From positions 1 to 53,847 of the forward strand of contig NZ_BCXA01000001.1 of NCBI RefSeq assembly GCF_001894865.1: DNA of 53,847 nucleotides, written 5' to 3'. The notes below the pieces were generated by a model. The model did not search any database, was not told the DNA's origin, and saw nothing but the letters and a program-made list of their open reading frames with translations. The position numbers and the translations under genes are program-made. The stretch comes from Rhodococcus maanshanensis NBRC 100610. Lineage in GTDB: Bacteria > Actinomycetota > Actinomycetes > Mycobacteriales > Mycobacteriaceae. Below, one piece after another: positions 9,287-19,700 of this stretch. The first letter of the stretch is position 1. Each line of letters starts with the position of its first letter.

Positions 9287-9550
9287 ATGTCTCGTTCGAT
9301 GAGGCGGCGTATCGCGTCGACCGTCACTGCGGCGGCGCTTCTGTCCGGTGGTCTGGCGACTGGTGCCGGCACCGCATCGGCAGAGAGCCCTCTGGACACC
9401 GGGAGTGCGGTCCTCGGGAACTTGATCTACGCGCCGATCGGTTCGGCCGATGTGGGCAGTGATCTCGCTGAGCTCGCGATTGCAAATCCGTACCAGACGA
9501 TCATGGTGATTCTGGTCGGTGGGTCCGTCGCCATCGACAACATCGGATAG
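9287..9550 (+). CDS. Small secreted protein of unknown function
   Basis: 87 residues. A basic N-terminus (SRSMRRR), a hydrophobic core and an AxA site (TASA, about residues 29-32) form a classical signal peptide, leaving a mature chain of about 55 residues. The mature part is mostly uncharged, with two hydrophobic stretches (SAVLGNLIYAPIGSA; TIMVILVGGSVAI), so it may associate with the envelope. GGAG lies just upstream of ATG 9287. Its signal peptide resembles that of the frameshifted gene at 8692, pointing to a duplicated family. Small envelope peptides are common in mycolic-acid bacteria, but no function is claimed. Confidence 0.6.
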   Translation: MSRSMRRRIASTVTAAALLSGGLATGAGTASAESPLDTGSAVLGNLIYAPIGSADVGSDLAELAIANPYQTIMVILVGGSVAIDNIG

Positions 9551-9555
9551 CCACG

Positions 9556-9595
9556 GTGTGCGAGTGTGGAAGCCCTGGCTCCCACACTCGCACAC
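9556..9595. terminator. Bidirectional terminator between the secreted-protein gene and copA
   Basis: Perfect 14-bp inverted repeat GTGTGCGAGTGTGG (9556-9569) / 9582-9595 with a 12-nt loop, centred between two convergent stop codons (9550 and 9609). Confidence 0.8.
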
Positions 9596-9608
9596 AGGCG
9601 CGGAGCGC

Positions 9609-11879
<2,271 letters not shown>

Positions 11880-11880
11880 G

Positions 11881-12762
11881 TCAGTGGCCTTCGTGGGTGG
11901 AGACCGTGAATTCCGCTGTACGGACCACGTTCTCGTGCTGGAAGTCGAGGAACAGGCGGTAGGTGCCGTCGGACGGCGCCTGCGCGTGGAAACGGACGTC
12001 TGGTCCGGGCGGGGTGACGCCGTCGCCGGGCTCGCCCTGCGGGTGCACGTGCAGGTAGGCGAGGTCGCCGGAGCGCAGCGCGACCAGGTGCCCGAAGGCG
12101 CCGAGGTACGGCTGCAGATCGGTGACCGGCTTCCCGTCGCGGGCCACGGCAAGGGTCAGTTCTCCGCCTGCGGTGCTGAGATCGCCGGACAGGGTGACCT
12201 GGTAGCCGTCCACCTCGGCGACCCGGGCTTCCCGGGGCAGGGGGGCAGGCGTGAAGTCGCCCGCGACGTCGACGTTGCGGCCGAGCGTCAGCTGCGGGCC
12301 GCCGGTCGGCTGGAAGTCGGCGAACACGCGATAGGTGCCGCCCCGCGGCCAGTTCCAGTCGATGGACCAGGTGCCGTCCGCGGCCCGGACCGGGTGGACG
12401 TGGCGGAATTCGCTGGTGTCGCTGCGGACCACGATCAGGTGTAGCTGCTTCTCGTGCAGGTCGTCGTACTCGGTGACCGCGGTCCCGGACGGGCCGAGGA
12501 CCCGGAAGGTCAGTGCGCCGGGGGTGTCGGCTGCGGCGGGCGCGGTGACCTCGGACAGGGTGTAGCCCTGCTCGGAGACCTGAAGGCCCGCGGGGGCGGT
12601 GGTGACGGCGGTGTCCGCGTCACCGTGTCCGCCGTGGGTGGCGGTGTCGTGGGTGTTCGACATGTCGATCGGGCTTCCTGTTGCCGCGCCCAGCCCGAGG
12701 GCCGCCGCGAAGATCACGGCGAGCCCTCCGGCGTAGGCGGTGAGTTTGATCGGGGTGTTCAT
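11881..12762 (-). CDS. Membrane-anchored extracytoplasmic protein of the copper operon
   Basis: 293 residues with an N-terminal signal/anchor helix (about 8-28), then a His/Asp/Met-bearing linker ([11 protein letters not shown]) and two beta-rich halves containing histidine pairs (FRHVHP, YLHVHP) that could bind copper outside the membrane. The C-terminus ends STHEGH. It lies between copZ and copA with 1-8 nt gaps, so a role in copper handling is likely. I know similar proteins in actinobacterial copper loci but no established biochemical function; periplasmic copper buffering is inference. Confidence 0.8.
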   Translation of the reverse strand: MNTPIKLTAYAGGLAVIFAAALGLGAATGSPIDMSNTHDTATHGGHGDADTAVTTAPAGLQVSEQGYTLSEVTAPAAADTPGALTFRVLGPSGTAVTEYDDLHEKQLHLIVVRSDTSEFRHVHPVRAADGTWSIDWNWPRGGTYRVFADFQPTGGPQLTLGRNVDVAGDFTPAPLPREARVAEVDGYQVTLSGDLSTAGGELTLAVARDGKPVTDLQPYLGAFGHLVALRSGDLAYLHVHPQGEPGDGVTPPGPDVRFHAQAPSDGTYRLFLDFQHENVVRTAEFTVSTHEGH

Positions 12763-12770
12763 GGCCGTCC

Positions 12771-12980
12771 CTATGCGGGAGTGGCCGAGTAGCCGGCCTC
12801 GTCGACGGCGCCGAGTACGGCCGATTCGTCGAGCGGGGCGGAGCTGGTGATGGTGAGCCGGCCGGTGGGGACGTCGACGGCGATGTCGGTGACCCCGCCG
12901 AGCTTGCCGACCTCGGCGCGGACCGAGCCCGCGCAGTGGCCGCAGGTCATGCCGGTGACGGTGTAGTTCGCGATGGTCAT
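12771..12980 (-). CDS. copZ: CopZ-like copper chaperone
   Basis: 69-residue single heavy-metal-associated domain with GMTCGHC, the Cu(I)-binding CxxC loop. Such chaperones pass Cu(I) to the N-terminal domain of CopA and to copper sensors. It is the first gene of the operon, 25 bp downstream of the nearest CsoR-like operator, with GGAGAG upstream of ATG 12980. Confidence 0.93.
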   Translation of the reverse strand: MTIANYTVTGMTCGHCAGSVRAEVGKLGGVTDIAVDVPTGRLTITSSAPLDESAVLGAVDEAGYSATPA

Positions 12981-13004
12981 GTCGCTCTCCTCTGTGTGTG
13001 CCTC

Positions 13005-13021
13005 ATACCAATGGGGGGTAT
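13005..13021. promoter_or_regulatory. CsoR-like copper-responsive operator 1
   Basis: ATACCAATGGGGGGTAT: outer arms ATACC/GGTAT around a G-rich 7-bp centre, the form of actinobacterial CsoR sites. It lies 24 bp upstream of the copZ start and overlaps a TATGAG -10-like hexamer on the minus strand. Apo-CsoR would repress until Cu(I) binds. No csoR gene is in the window. Confidence 0.7.
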
Positions 13022-13041
13022 GGGTTCTTGCATGGATGAAG

Positions 13042-13058
13042 GTACCCCTGGGGGGTAG
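13042..13058. promoter_or_regulatory. CsoR-like operator 2
   Basis: GTACCCCTGGGGGGTAG has the same 17-bp geometry as sites 1 and 3 (TACC/GGTA arms), midway between the divergent copper operon and MFS gene. It is less symmetric at the ends than site 3. Confidence 0.55.
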
Positions 13059-13090
13059 TTCACGCAAGTCCCTGTCGGGTGTTGCGTGAC

Positions 13091-13107
13091 ATACCCATGG
13101 GGGGTAT
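13091..13107. promoter_or_regulatory. CsoR-like operator 3, overlapping the MFS promoter
   Basis: ATACCCATGGGGGGTAT is the best match of the three. It overlaps TATAAA (13105-13110), a good -10 hexamer for the plus-strand transporter starting at 13168, so binding would block that promoter. Confidence 0.7.
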
Positions 13108-13167
13108 AAACCGAGGACGCGGCATTCGCCGTGACAGTCATCCGGAGTATCAGGAGGAGTGGTCGAG

Positions 13168-14601
13168 ATGGATCGGACACAGGTACCGACGCAAACCCGA
13201 AAATGGTTGGCGCTGGGGTTGATTGCGCTAGCGCAGTTCATGGTCATCATGGACACGTCGATCATCGGGGTCGCGCTGCCGGAGATGCGCGAGGATCTCG
13301 GCTTCAGCCAGGGAAATCTCACCTGGGTGTTCAACGCGTACGTGGTGATGTTCGGTGGGATGCTGCTGCTCGGCGGGCGGCTGTCCGACCTGTATGGCGC
13401 CCGCCGGATGTTCAGCCTCGGGTGGCTCATCCTGCTGGTGGGATCGGCGGCCGCGGGTCTGGCGGGTGACGTGCCGACCGAGCTCGTGGGGCGGGCGGTA
13501 CAGGGCGTCGGCGCCGCGCTGATCGCGCCTGCCGCGCTCACCCTGCTGATGATGCTGTTCGGGTCCACCCCGCGGGAACTGACCAGGGCGCTGGCCGTCT
13601 ACGGCGCCGCGGCGCCCGCGGGCGGAACCGCAGGCGTGTTCCTGGGCGGACTGCTCACCGAGTACGCCTCGTGGCCATGGGTGTTCTACATCAACATCCC
13701 GATCGCGGTGATCGCGCTCGTTGCGGCGCCCGCGCTGCTGCCCGGCGGTCGCGGCGGTGCGACCGGCGGCGTAGACCTGCTCGGTGCGCTCACCGTCACG
13801 CTCGGCATCGGGGCGGCGGTGTTCGGCATCGTCCGTGCCCCTGAGGTCGGCTGGGCCGACGCGCAGACGTGGGGGACACTGCTCGCCGCCGCGGTGCTGA
13901 TCGCGGGGTTCGTGGTGATCCAGGCCCGCCGGCGCGAACCGCTGGTCCGGCTCGCGATCTTCCGGACCCCCAACCTGGGTGCCGCCAATCTCGCGCAGTT
14001 CCTGCTCGGGGCCGCGTGGATCCCGATGTGGTTCTTCCTGAACCTGTATCTGCAGCAGGTGCTCGGCTACTCGGCGTTTCCCAGCGGCGCCGCCCTCATC
14101 CCGATGACGGCGCTGATCATGATCGGCATGATCGTGCTCGCGCCTCGGCTGATCGCGAGGTTCGGGCCGAAGCCGATGGTGGTCTCGGGTCTGGTCCTGC
14201 TGGCGGCGGGCCTGGCCTGGTTGTCGCTGGTTCGCCCGGATGGCAACTTCTGGGTCGACGTGCTGCCCGCGTCGTTGGTCTCGGCGCTCGGCATGGCGCT
14301 GGCCTTCATTCCCTCGCTTGGCACCGCGATCTCGAGCGCGCGGCCGGAGGAGGGTGGACTGGCGTCGGGCATCGTCAACACCAGCTACCAGCTCGGCTCC
14401 GCGCTGGGTCTGGCCGCCGCGACGGCGGTCGGCGCGGCGCTGGGGGCGAACGAGCTCGGGGATTCCGGCGCCCTCACGGACGGGTTCTCGGCTGCCTTCC
14501 TGGTCGCGGCGGCGGTCGCGTTGGCCGGGGCCGCCCTGGCCGGGCTGACGTTGCGCGGTTCGCGGGCGTCCGCGCCGGACGTCGAGTCGGTGACGGTCTG
14601 A
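13168..14601 (+). CDS. MFS transporter, DHA2 (EmrB/QacA) family
   Basis: 477-residue inner-membrane drug/proton antiporter-like protein with about 14 hydrophobic helices. It shows the DHA2 signatures DTSIIGVALPEM in helix 1, LLGGRLSDLYGARR in loop 2-3 and a motif C-like GGTAGVFLGGLL in helix 5. ATG 13168 is chosen because AGGAGG lies 10 nt upstream; GTG 13159 would be too close to it. It diverges from the copper operon across three CsoR-like sites, so copper-linked expression is likely. Its substrate is unknown. Confidence 0.9.
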   Translation: MDRTQVPTQTRKWLALGLIALAQFMVIMDTSIIGVALPEMREDLGFSQGNLTWVFNAYVVMFGGMLLLGGRLSDLYGARRMFSLGWLILLVGSAAAGLAGDVPTELVGRAVQGVGAALIAPAALTLLMMLFGSTPRELTRALAVYGAAAPAGGTAGVFLGGLLTEYASWPWVFYINIPIAVIALVAAPALLPGGRGGATGGVDLLGALTVTLGIGAAVFGIVRAPEVGWADAQTWGTLLAAAVLIAGFVVIQARRREPLVRLAIFRTPNLGAANLAQFLLGAAWIPMWFFLNLYLQQVLGYSAFPSGAALIPMTALIMIGMIVLAPRLIARFGPKPMVVSGLVLLAAGLAWLSLVRPDGNFWVDVLPASLVSALGMALAFIPSLGTAISSARPEEGGLASGIVNTSYQLGSALGLAAATAVGAALGANELGDSGALTDGFSAAFLVAAAVALAGAALAGLTLRGSRASAPDVESVTV

Positions 14602-14749
14602 TGGCCCGGGGAGCGGTCCGGCTGGACGACCCGAGGATCAGGGCCGTGCTGCGCTGCGCGGCGGGCTGCCTGCTGGTCTCGCTGCGGGTCCGGCTGGATC
14701 GGCGTTCTGTCGGTAGCGCTCGCTGAGCGCCGGTACCGATCGGCTGCTC

Positions 14750-14792
14750 GCTGGCGCTCCTGCGGGACGTGAGTCCGCGCAGGAGCGTCAGC
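14750..14792. terminator. Terminator-like hairpin between MFS gene and DinB-fold gene
   Basis: Arms 14750-14764 and 14778-14792 pair over 15 bp with one GU pair, with a 13-nt loop, between the convergent stop codons at 14601 and 14827. Confidence 0.65.
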
Positions 14793-14826
14793 GTCCGCCG
14801 TCCCCGATGGTCGGGGGTGGATGGTG

Positions 14827-15429
14827 TTATCGGAGTACGGGAGTCGCCGACCACTGCGGATCACGGCCGAGGAGTGCGGCCAGCCGGTCGAGCGCGGGGG
14901 CGTCCGGGTCGAGGGGGCGGGCCGGGGCGAACAATGCGCCCGGCCCGCGCATGTCGGGCGAGTCGGGGTATCCACCGGCGAACTTCAGTGCGGTGGCCAC
15001 CCGGCGTTCCGCGGGACGGTAGTCGATACCGATCGCCCTGCTCAGGTCCCAGCCGTGGGTGAGGACGTCGACGAAGTGGACGCCGATGGCGATCGAGCCG
15101 GATGCTGCCCCGGAGTTCGCGAGCGGAATGCTCCGATCGAGGACCGCGTCGTCGGTCAGGACGAAGGTGAGTTCTCTTGCGGCAGCGCCGAAATCGGCAC
15201 GGGGGTCCGGAGTCGCCGGGGCGTCGCCGGTGAGAGGCGCGCTGGTGTCGTCGGCGGTGCCGGACAGGTGGGAGCACATCGCCCGGGCGTTGGCGTTCAG
15301 GTGGGAGATCACCGCACGGACATCCCACTCGTCGCAGGGGGTCGGGAGATCGAGCTGTTGTTCGCTCAGTCCGGCGATGATCCCGCCCGTCAGGGCGAGT
15401 GCCTCCAGGTAGTGCTCGCGCAGGTCCAT
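14827..15429 (-). CDS. TIGR03086/DinB-type putative metal-binding protein (mycothiol isomerase fold)
   Basis: 200 residues with the four-helix DinB/maleylpyruvate-isomerase fold pattern: LPTPCDEWDVRAVISHLNA near residues 28-46 and a later HGWDLSRAIG, giving the histidines that usually bind a divalent metal. Members in mycolic-acid bacteria are thought to act with mycothiol or as small metal hydrolases; the substrate here is unknown. ATG 15429 has a strong GAGGAGGG upstream, so longer starts are rejected. It lies downstream of the WYL regulator in the same direction. Confidence 0.8.
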   Translation of the reverse strand: MDLREHYLEALALTGGIIAGLSEQQLDLPTPCDEWDVRAVISHLNANARAMCSHLSGTADDTSAPLTGDAPATPDPRADFGAAARELTFVLTDDAVLDRSIPLANSGAASGSIAIGVHFVDVLTHGWDLSRAIGIDYRPAERRVATALKFAGGYPDSPDMRGPGALFAPARPLDPDAPALDRLAALLGRDPQWSATPVLR

Positions 15430-15529
15430 GAACCCTCCTCTATAAGTACGAACGATCGTGCGGTTATTTGACCATGCGATCGGCGGGTGGATCAAGGGGG
15501 GCGAATGCGGCTGACCGGGTGCCGCGCGT

Positions 15530-16498
15530 TCAGCTCCGGCGGTAGCGCTCGCTCAGCATCGCGTGGTGCTCGGCCTGCTGCAGGCATTCCTCGCGGACCT
15601 CGGGCGGGCTGAGCACCGTGAAATCGACGCCGAACGCAGCGAGCCAGCCCGCGATGCCGCTGGCCGAGTCGCCGCGGAGCTCGATCACACACCGGCCGTC
15701 GTCGACCGCCTCGACCGCGCCCCAGAACTCGTCGACCATCGGCGTGATCTGCTCGATCGGGGCGTCCAACAGCACCCGCGCCGTGACCTGGCTGAACGCG
15801 CGGCTGATGCCGCGGGAGACGAACGCGGCGGCGTCGCCTGCCGGCAGCTCGCGCGGCGTGAACCGGGGCCCGCTGGGCGTTTTGGGCGTCATCCGGTCCA
15901 CCCGGAACGATCGCCAGTCCTCGCGCGTGAGGTCCCAGGCGACCAGGTACCACCGCGCGCCTGCCCGGACCAGGCGGTGTGGTTCGACCTCCCGCCTGCT
16001 CTCGGTGCCGTCCGGGGTGCGGTAGTCGAAGCGCAGCCGCTCGTGGACGTGGCAGAGCGAGGCGATCGCGGAGAGCACCTTCGCGTCGACCGCGGACCGC
16101 GGCGCGCCCTGCGGCACCACGTCGATCCGCAGCGCGTCGAGGCGGTGCCGCAGCCTCGAGGGCATCACCTGCCGCAGCTTGGTCAGTGCGCGCAGCGACG
16201 AGTCGCCGAGGCCCTCGACCGATCCGGTGGCGCCGGACTGCAGGCCGAACGCGACGGCCAGCGCCTCCTCGTCGTCCAGCAGCAGCGGCGGCATCTCCGC
16301 GCCCGCGCCGAGCTGATACCCGCCGCCGACGCCAACGCTCGCGTTGACCGGATAGCCCAGGTCGCGCAGCTTGTCCACGTCGCGGCGCACCGTCCGTGGC
16401 GTCACGGCCAGCCGTTCCGCGAGGTCCGCCCCCGACCACTCCCGCCGCATCTGCAGCAGCGACAGCAGTCGGAGCAGTCTTGCCGAGGTTTCCCGCAT
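15530..16498 (-). CDS. WYL-domain transcriptional regulator (DeoR/HTH_11 type)
   Basis: 322 residues. The N-terminal winged helix-turn-helix (about 1-60) has the HTH_11 stretch ERLAVTPRTVRRDVDKLRDLGYPV. A WYL domain lies about 140-220 (VEPHRLVRAGARWYLVAWDL) with a C-terminal WCX extension. WYL proteins sense ligands, often nucleic-acid derived, and regulate metabolism or DNA damage genes. ATG 16498 is favoured because a perfect 12-bp palindrome at 16514-16544 lies upstream and a longer start would cover it. Its target beyond itself is not evident. Confidence 0.88.
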   Translation of the reverse strand: MRETSARLLRLLSLLQMRREWSGADLAERLAVTPRTVRRDVDKLRDLGYPVNASVGVGGGYQLGAGAEMPPLLLDDEEALAVAFGLQSGATGSVEGLGDSSLRALTKLRQVMPSRLRHRLDALRIDVVPQGAPRSAVDAKVLSAIASLCHVHERLRFDYRTPDGTESRREVEPHRLVRAGARWYLVAWDLTREDWRSFRVDRMTPKTPSGPRFTPRELPAGDAAAFVSRGISRAFSQVTARVLLDAPIEQITPMVDEFWGAVEAVDDGRCVIELRGDSASGIAGWLAAFGVDFTVLSPPEVREECLQQAEHHAMLSERYRRS

Positions 16499-16513
16499 GG
16501 CTACACCCTGCCA

Positions 16514-16544
16514 GCTATTGCGGACACTTGTGGTCCGCAATAGC
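16514..16544. promoter_or_regulatory. Putative autoregulatory operator of the WYL regulator
   Basis: Perfect 12-bp inverted repeat GCTATTGCGGAC (16514-16525) / GTCCGCAATAGC (16533-16544) with a 7-bp spacer, 16 bp upstream of the regulator start. Such a repeat next to an HTH gene usually binds its own product. Confidence 0.6.
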
Positions 16545-16572
16545 CGGGGGCCGCCGGCCGATCAGCGCCGAT

Positions 16573-16621
16573 GGGGAGGTTCTCGGGTCCACGCGCCGAG
16601 TGAGCCCCCGACAACCTCCCC
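16573..16621. repeat. Stem-loop between the carboxylase 3' end and WYL promoter
   Basis: Arms 16573-16587 and 16607-16621 pair over 15 positions with one mismatch (GGGGAGGTT core), around a 19-nt loop. It lies downstream of the carboxylase terminator on the same strand and could be a second terminator or an unrelated extragenic palindrome. Confidence 0.5.
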
Positions 16622-16681
16622 TTCGATCGTGCGGATCACTGGCTGAAGACCGGGCGTGCCAACCGTTTTCCCCTGGAACGC

Positions 16682-16720
16682 CGAACGGCGCCGTCGGAGT
16701 GATTCCGACGGCGCCGTTCG
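16682..16720 (-). terminator. Terminator of the acyl-CoA carboxylase gene
   Basis: Perfect 17-bp inverted repeat CGAACGGCGCCGTCGGA (16682-16698) / 16704-16720 with a 5-nt loop, 13 nt after the carboxylase stop. A very stable GC stem without a U-run, usual in actinobacteria. Confidence 0.85.
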
Positions 16721-16733
16721 AAAGCCGAGGCCG

Positions 16734-19700
16734 TTACCCCTCGAGGGAGCTCAGCGTCCTGGCCATGCCCCGCTCGACCGCCGCCGCGATGTAGGGCCGC
16801 AGCTCGGCCGCGGGCACGATCGCGTCCACCGAGCCGACCTCGCGGGCCCGCTCGATGTTGTGGATCGCCTCGAATTCGGCGGCCACCTCGCCGAGCTTCG
16901 ACGACCGGACCGCGGAGCGCTCGGCGGCGAGCTCGACCCGCAGGCGGGTGCGTTCGGCGTTGTCCTCGGTCTCGGCCAGGCGCGCTTCGAGGTCACGGAC
17001 CGCGGGATCCGCCGCGGTGCGGGCGTTGACGTCGCGGGTGAAGACGACGGCCGCGGCCGGCGCCCCGCCGAGCACCGAGGCGAAGGAGCCCTCGACCGCG
17101 AGCACCTCCATGTTCTCGTTCAGCGCGCCGGAGAACACCACGAACGCGCCGCCGTGGTACCGCGAGACCACCACGAACACGATCGGTCCGTCGAAGTTCA
17201 CGATGGCACGGCCGATCTCGGCGCCGTACTCGAGCTGCAGGTTCCGCAGCGACTCCGGGGAGCCGTCGAAGCCGGACAGGTTCGCCAGCACCACGACCGG
17301 GCGATTGCCGCTGGCCGCGTTGATCGCGCGGGCCGTCTTCTTCGACGAGCGCGGGAACAACGTGCCGGACGTCCACTGGTCGGGTCCGTCGGTCGGGAAC
17401 CAGCCCTTTCGGGCGATGGCGCGCGACTCGATGCCGATCACGGTCACCGCGTTGCCACCGAGGTGGGCGTCGAACACCACGGAGGTGTCGGCGTCGGCCA
17501 TGTCGGCCCACCGTTCGAGCACCGCGTGGTCCTGGTCGACCACGGAGCGCATCACGGTCCGGATGTCGAAGGGCTTCTTGCGGTCCGGGTTGGTCTCCGC
17601 CGAGAAGATCTCGCCGACCGTGGTGAACTCGCTCGACGGGTGCACGTGCGGGAAGGTGCGGACGTCGCGGTCGATCGGGTCCGTGGACTCGGCCTTGCGC
17701 GGGAATCGTTCGCCCGCAGCGAGGTACGAGTGCTCGTAGTGCGTGAACAGGACGCCGATGGCCGCCGTCAGGTTCGGCGCCCAGTACTGCGCCTGCCCGT
17801 TCGGGCCCATCACCCGGTCGTAGCCGCCGATGCCGAAGTTGTCCTCCGCGGAGACACCACCCGAGTAGTCGAGTGACTGCTTGCCGGTCAGCACCATCGC
17901 GCTGTCCGGGGTCATCACCAGGATGCCCTTGGTGTGCATCAGCATCGTCGCCTCGGCGTTCCAGTAGGGCTGGGCGCCGACGTTGATCCCGGCGACGATG
18001 ACGTTGATCTCGCCGCCGTTCTGGGTGAACGTGATGATCCGGCGCAGCCCGCGCGAGACCCAGTCCATGTTCTCGGTGCCGGATTCCATCGAGATGGTGG
18101 CGCCGGAGGAGAGGGCGAACCACTCGACGGGCACTCCGAGACGCTCCGCCATGTCGATCGCGGCGACCACCCGGGAGCACTCGGCCTCGGCCACGGTGCC
18201 CAGCGCCTTCGTCGGATCACCGAACAGCGCGACGCGGGTCATGCCCTCGGGATGCCGCTGGGTAGGCGTGGTCACCAGGCCGACGATGATGCCCGCCGAG
18301 TTCCGTCCGTGGGGGCGGTCGACCGGGACCAGCACGCCGGACTCGTCGAGGTCGTACTCGACGAACGTGCCGCCCGCCGACAGGGCAGGGATCAGCTCGT
18401 AGGGGTACACCGTGCCGCGGGCCTTGGAACGCTGCACCTTCTGCGTGTACGCGTCCAACGGCTTGAGCGGCTCGGTCGGCGGCTCGGTGACGGCGACCTG
18501 CAGGCCTGCGCCCGAACGGTACGAGAACCGAACCGCCACCTGGCGAGGCGCCTCGTTGGGCGTCTCCTGCAGGCGACCGATGATGGTGAGCTGCTCGAGT
18601 CCGGCGCCAACGGTCAGCGGCGCGACGTGCTGGGCGATCCGGGCGATCCGGTCGGCCGACACCTCGAACTTCGGCCACACGTAGAGCACAACGCGGTTGT
18701 TCTCGATGCGCTTGCTGCCGCGCTCGGCCTGGACCCGGCGGATGCCGTCCAGGCAGGCCACGACGGCCCGCTCGATGGCGGGCGCGGCGGCGATCTCGCC
18801 GTCCGCGTCCAGCTGCAGCGTCAGGTCCCGCACCTGCGCCATCGCGATCAGCCGCTCGTCGGTCTGGTTCTCCTTGGCGACGAGGCGGTACAGGTAGGTG
18901 TCCGCCGGGGCGGGCAGGCGGGTGCCGTCGAAGTTCTTGAGCCGCCACATGTTCAGGCGCTGAGCGGTGAGCGGGTGCATGTCGCGGATGATCTTGTCCT
19001 CGACCAGCCCCGAATCCGGCTCGGCCGCGGGCCGGAACGTCACGACGCGCTGCGCAGTGATGTCGCCGGGGGTCGCCACCGTGACGGTGATGCGGCGCCA
19101 GGACGCCGCTGCGCCGTGCTCCCGCAACACCGTGCGCAGCGACTCGGCGAGGGCGTCGCCGTCCGCGGGTGCGTCCGGCCAGACGAGGTAGAGGTCGATG
19201 ACCTGATTGACGGGGGCAGGCCCGACCGCGGCGTCGACGGCGGCAAGCGCCTCGTCGAGGCGGGCCCGCTCGGCGGCGACCGAGACCAGGCTCAGCTGTT
19301 CGCCCGAGAGCTCGAAAGTGCCGGTGACGCAGGGCAAGCCATGGCCGTCGAGGGCCTTGACGTCGTGCAGGCCGCGGATCTTGTAGTACTGGCGGGTGAC
19401 GACCTCCAGCAGGTCGCCCGGCAGCGACAGCGGGTCGGCGAGGAGACCGACCAGCGGCTCCGGCGTGTCCACCAGTGCGTCGATCCGCTCCGCGCGGTCG
19501 ATCGCACCCGGACGCTCCGCGAGGTACTGCAGGCTGCCCCGCACGCCGTCGTAGACCTGCTCGCGGGCCTTGCGGATCGCCGGCTCGTCGAAGATCCGGA
19601 ACTGCAGGTTGCGGGCGACGTCGCCGACGACCGGGTAGCGCAGCTGGGTGGCGAGGACGAGGCGGTCGAGCACCTCGGCAAGGGCGGGGTAGCTGTCCGT

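Noticed and set aside
14601-14726. 41-codon frame starting at ATG overlapping the MFS stop (TGATG)
   Set aside because: The overlap suggests coupling, but the peptide is Arg-rich with a single short hydrophobic patch and no recognisable feature; likely chance.
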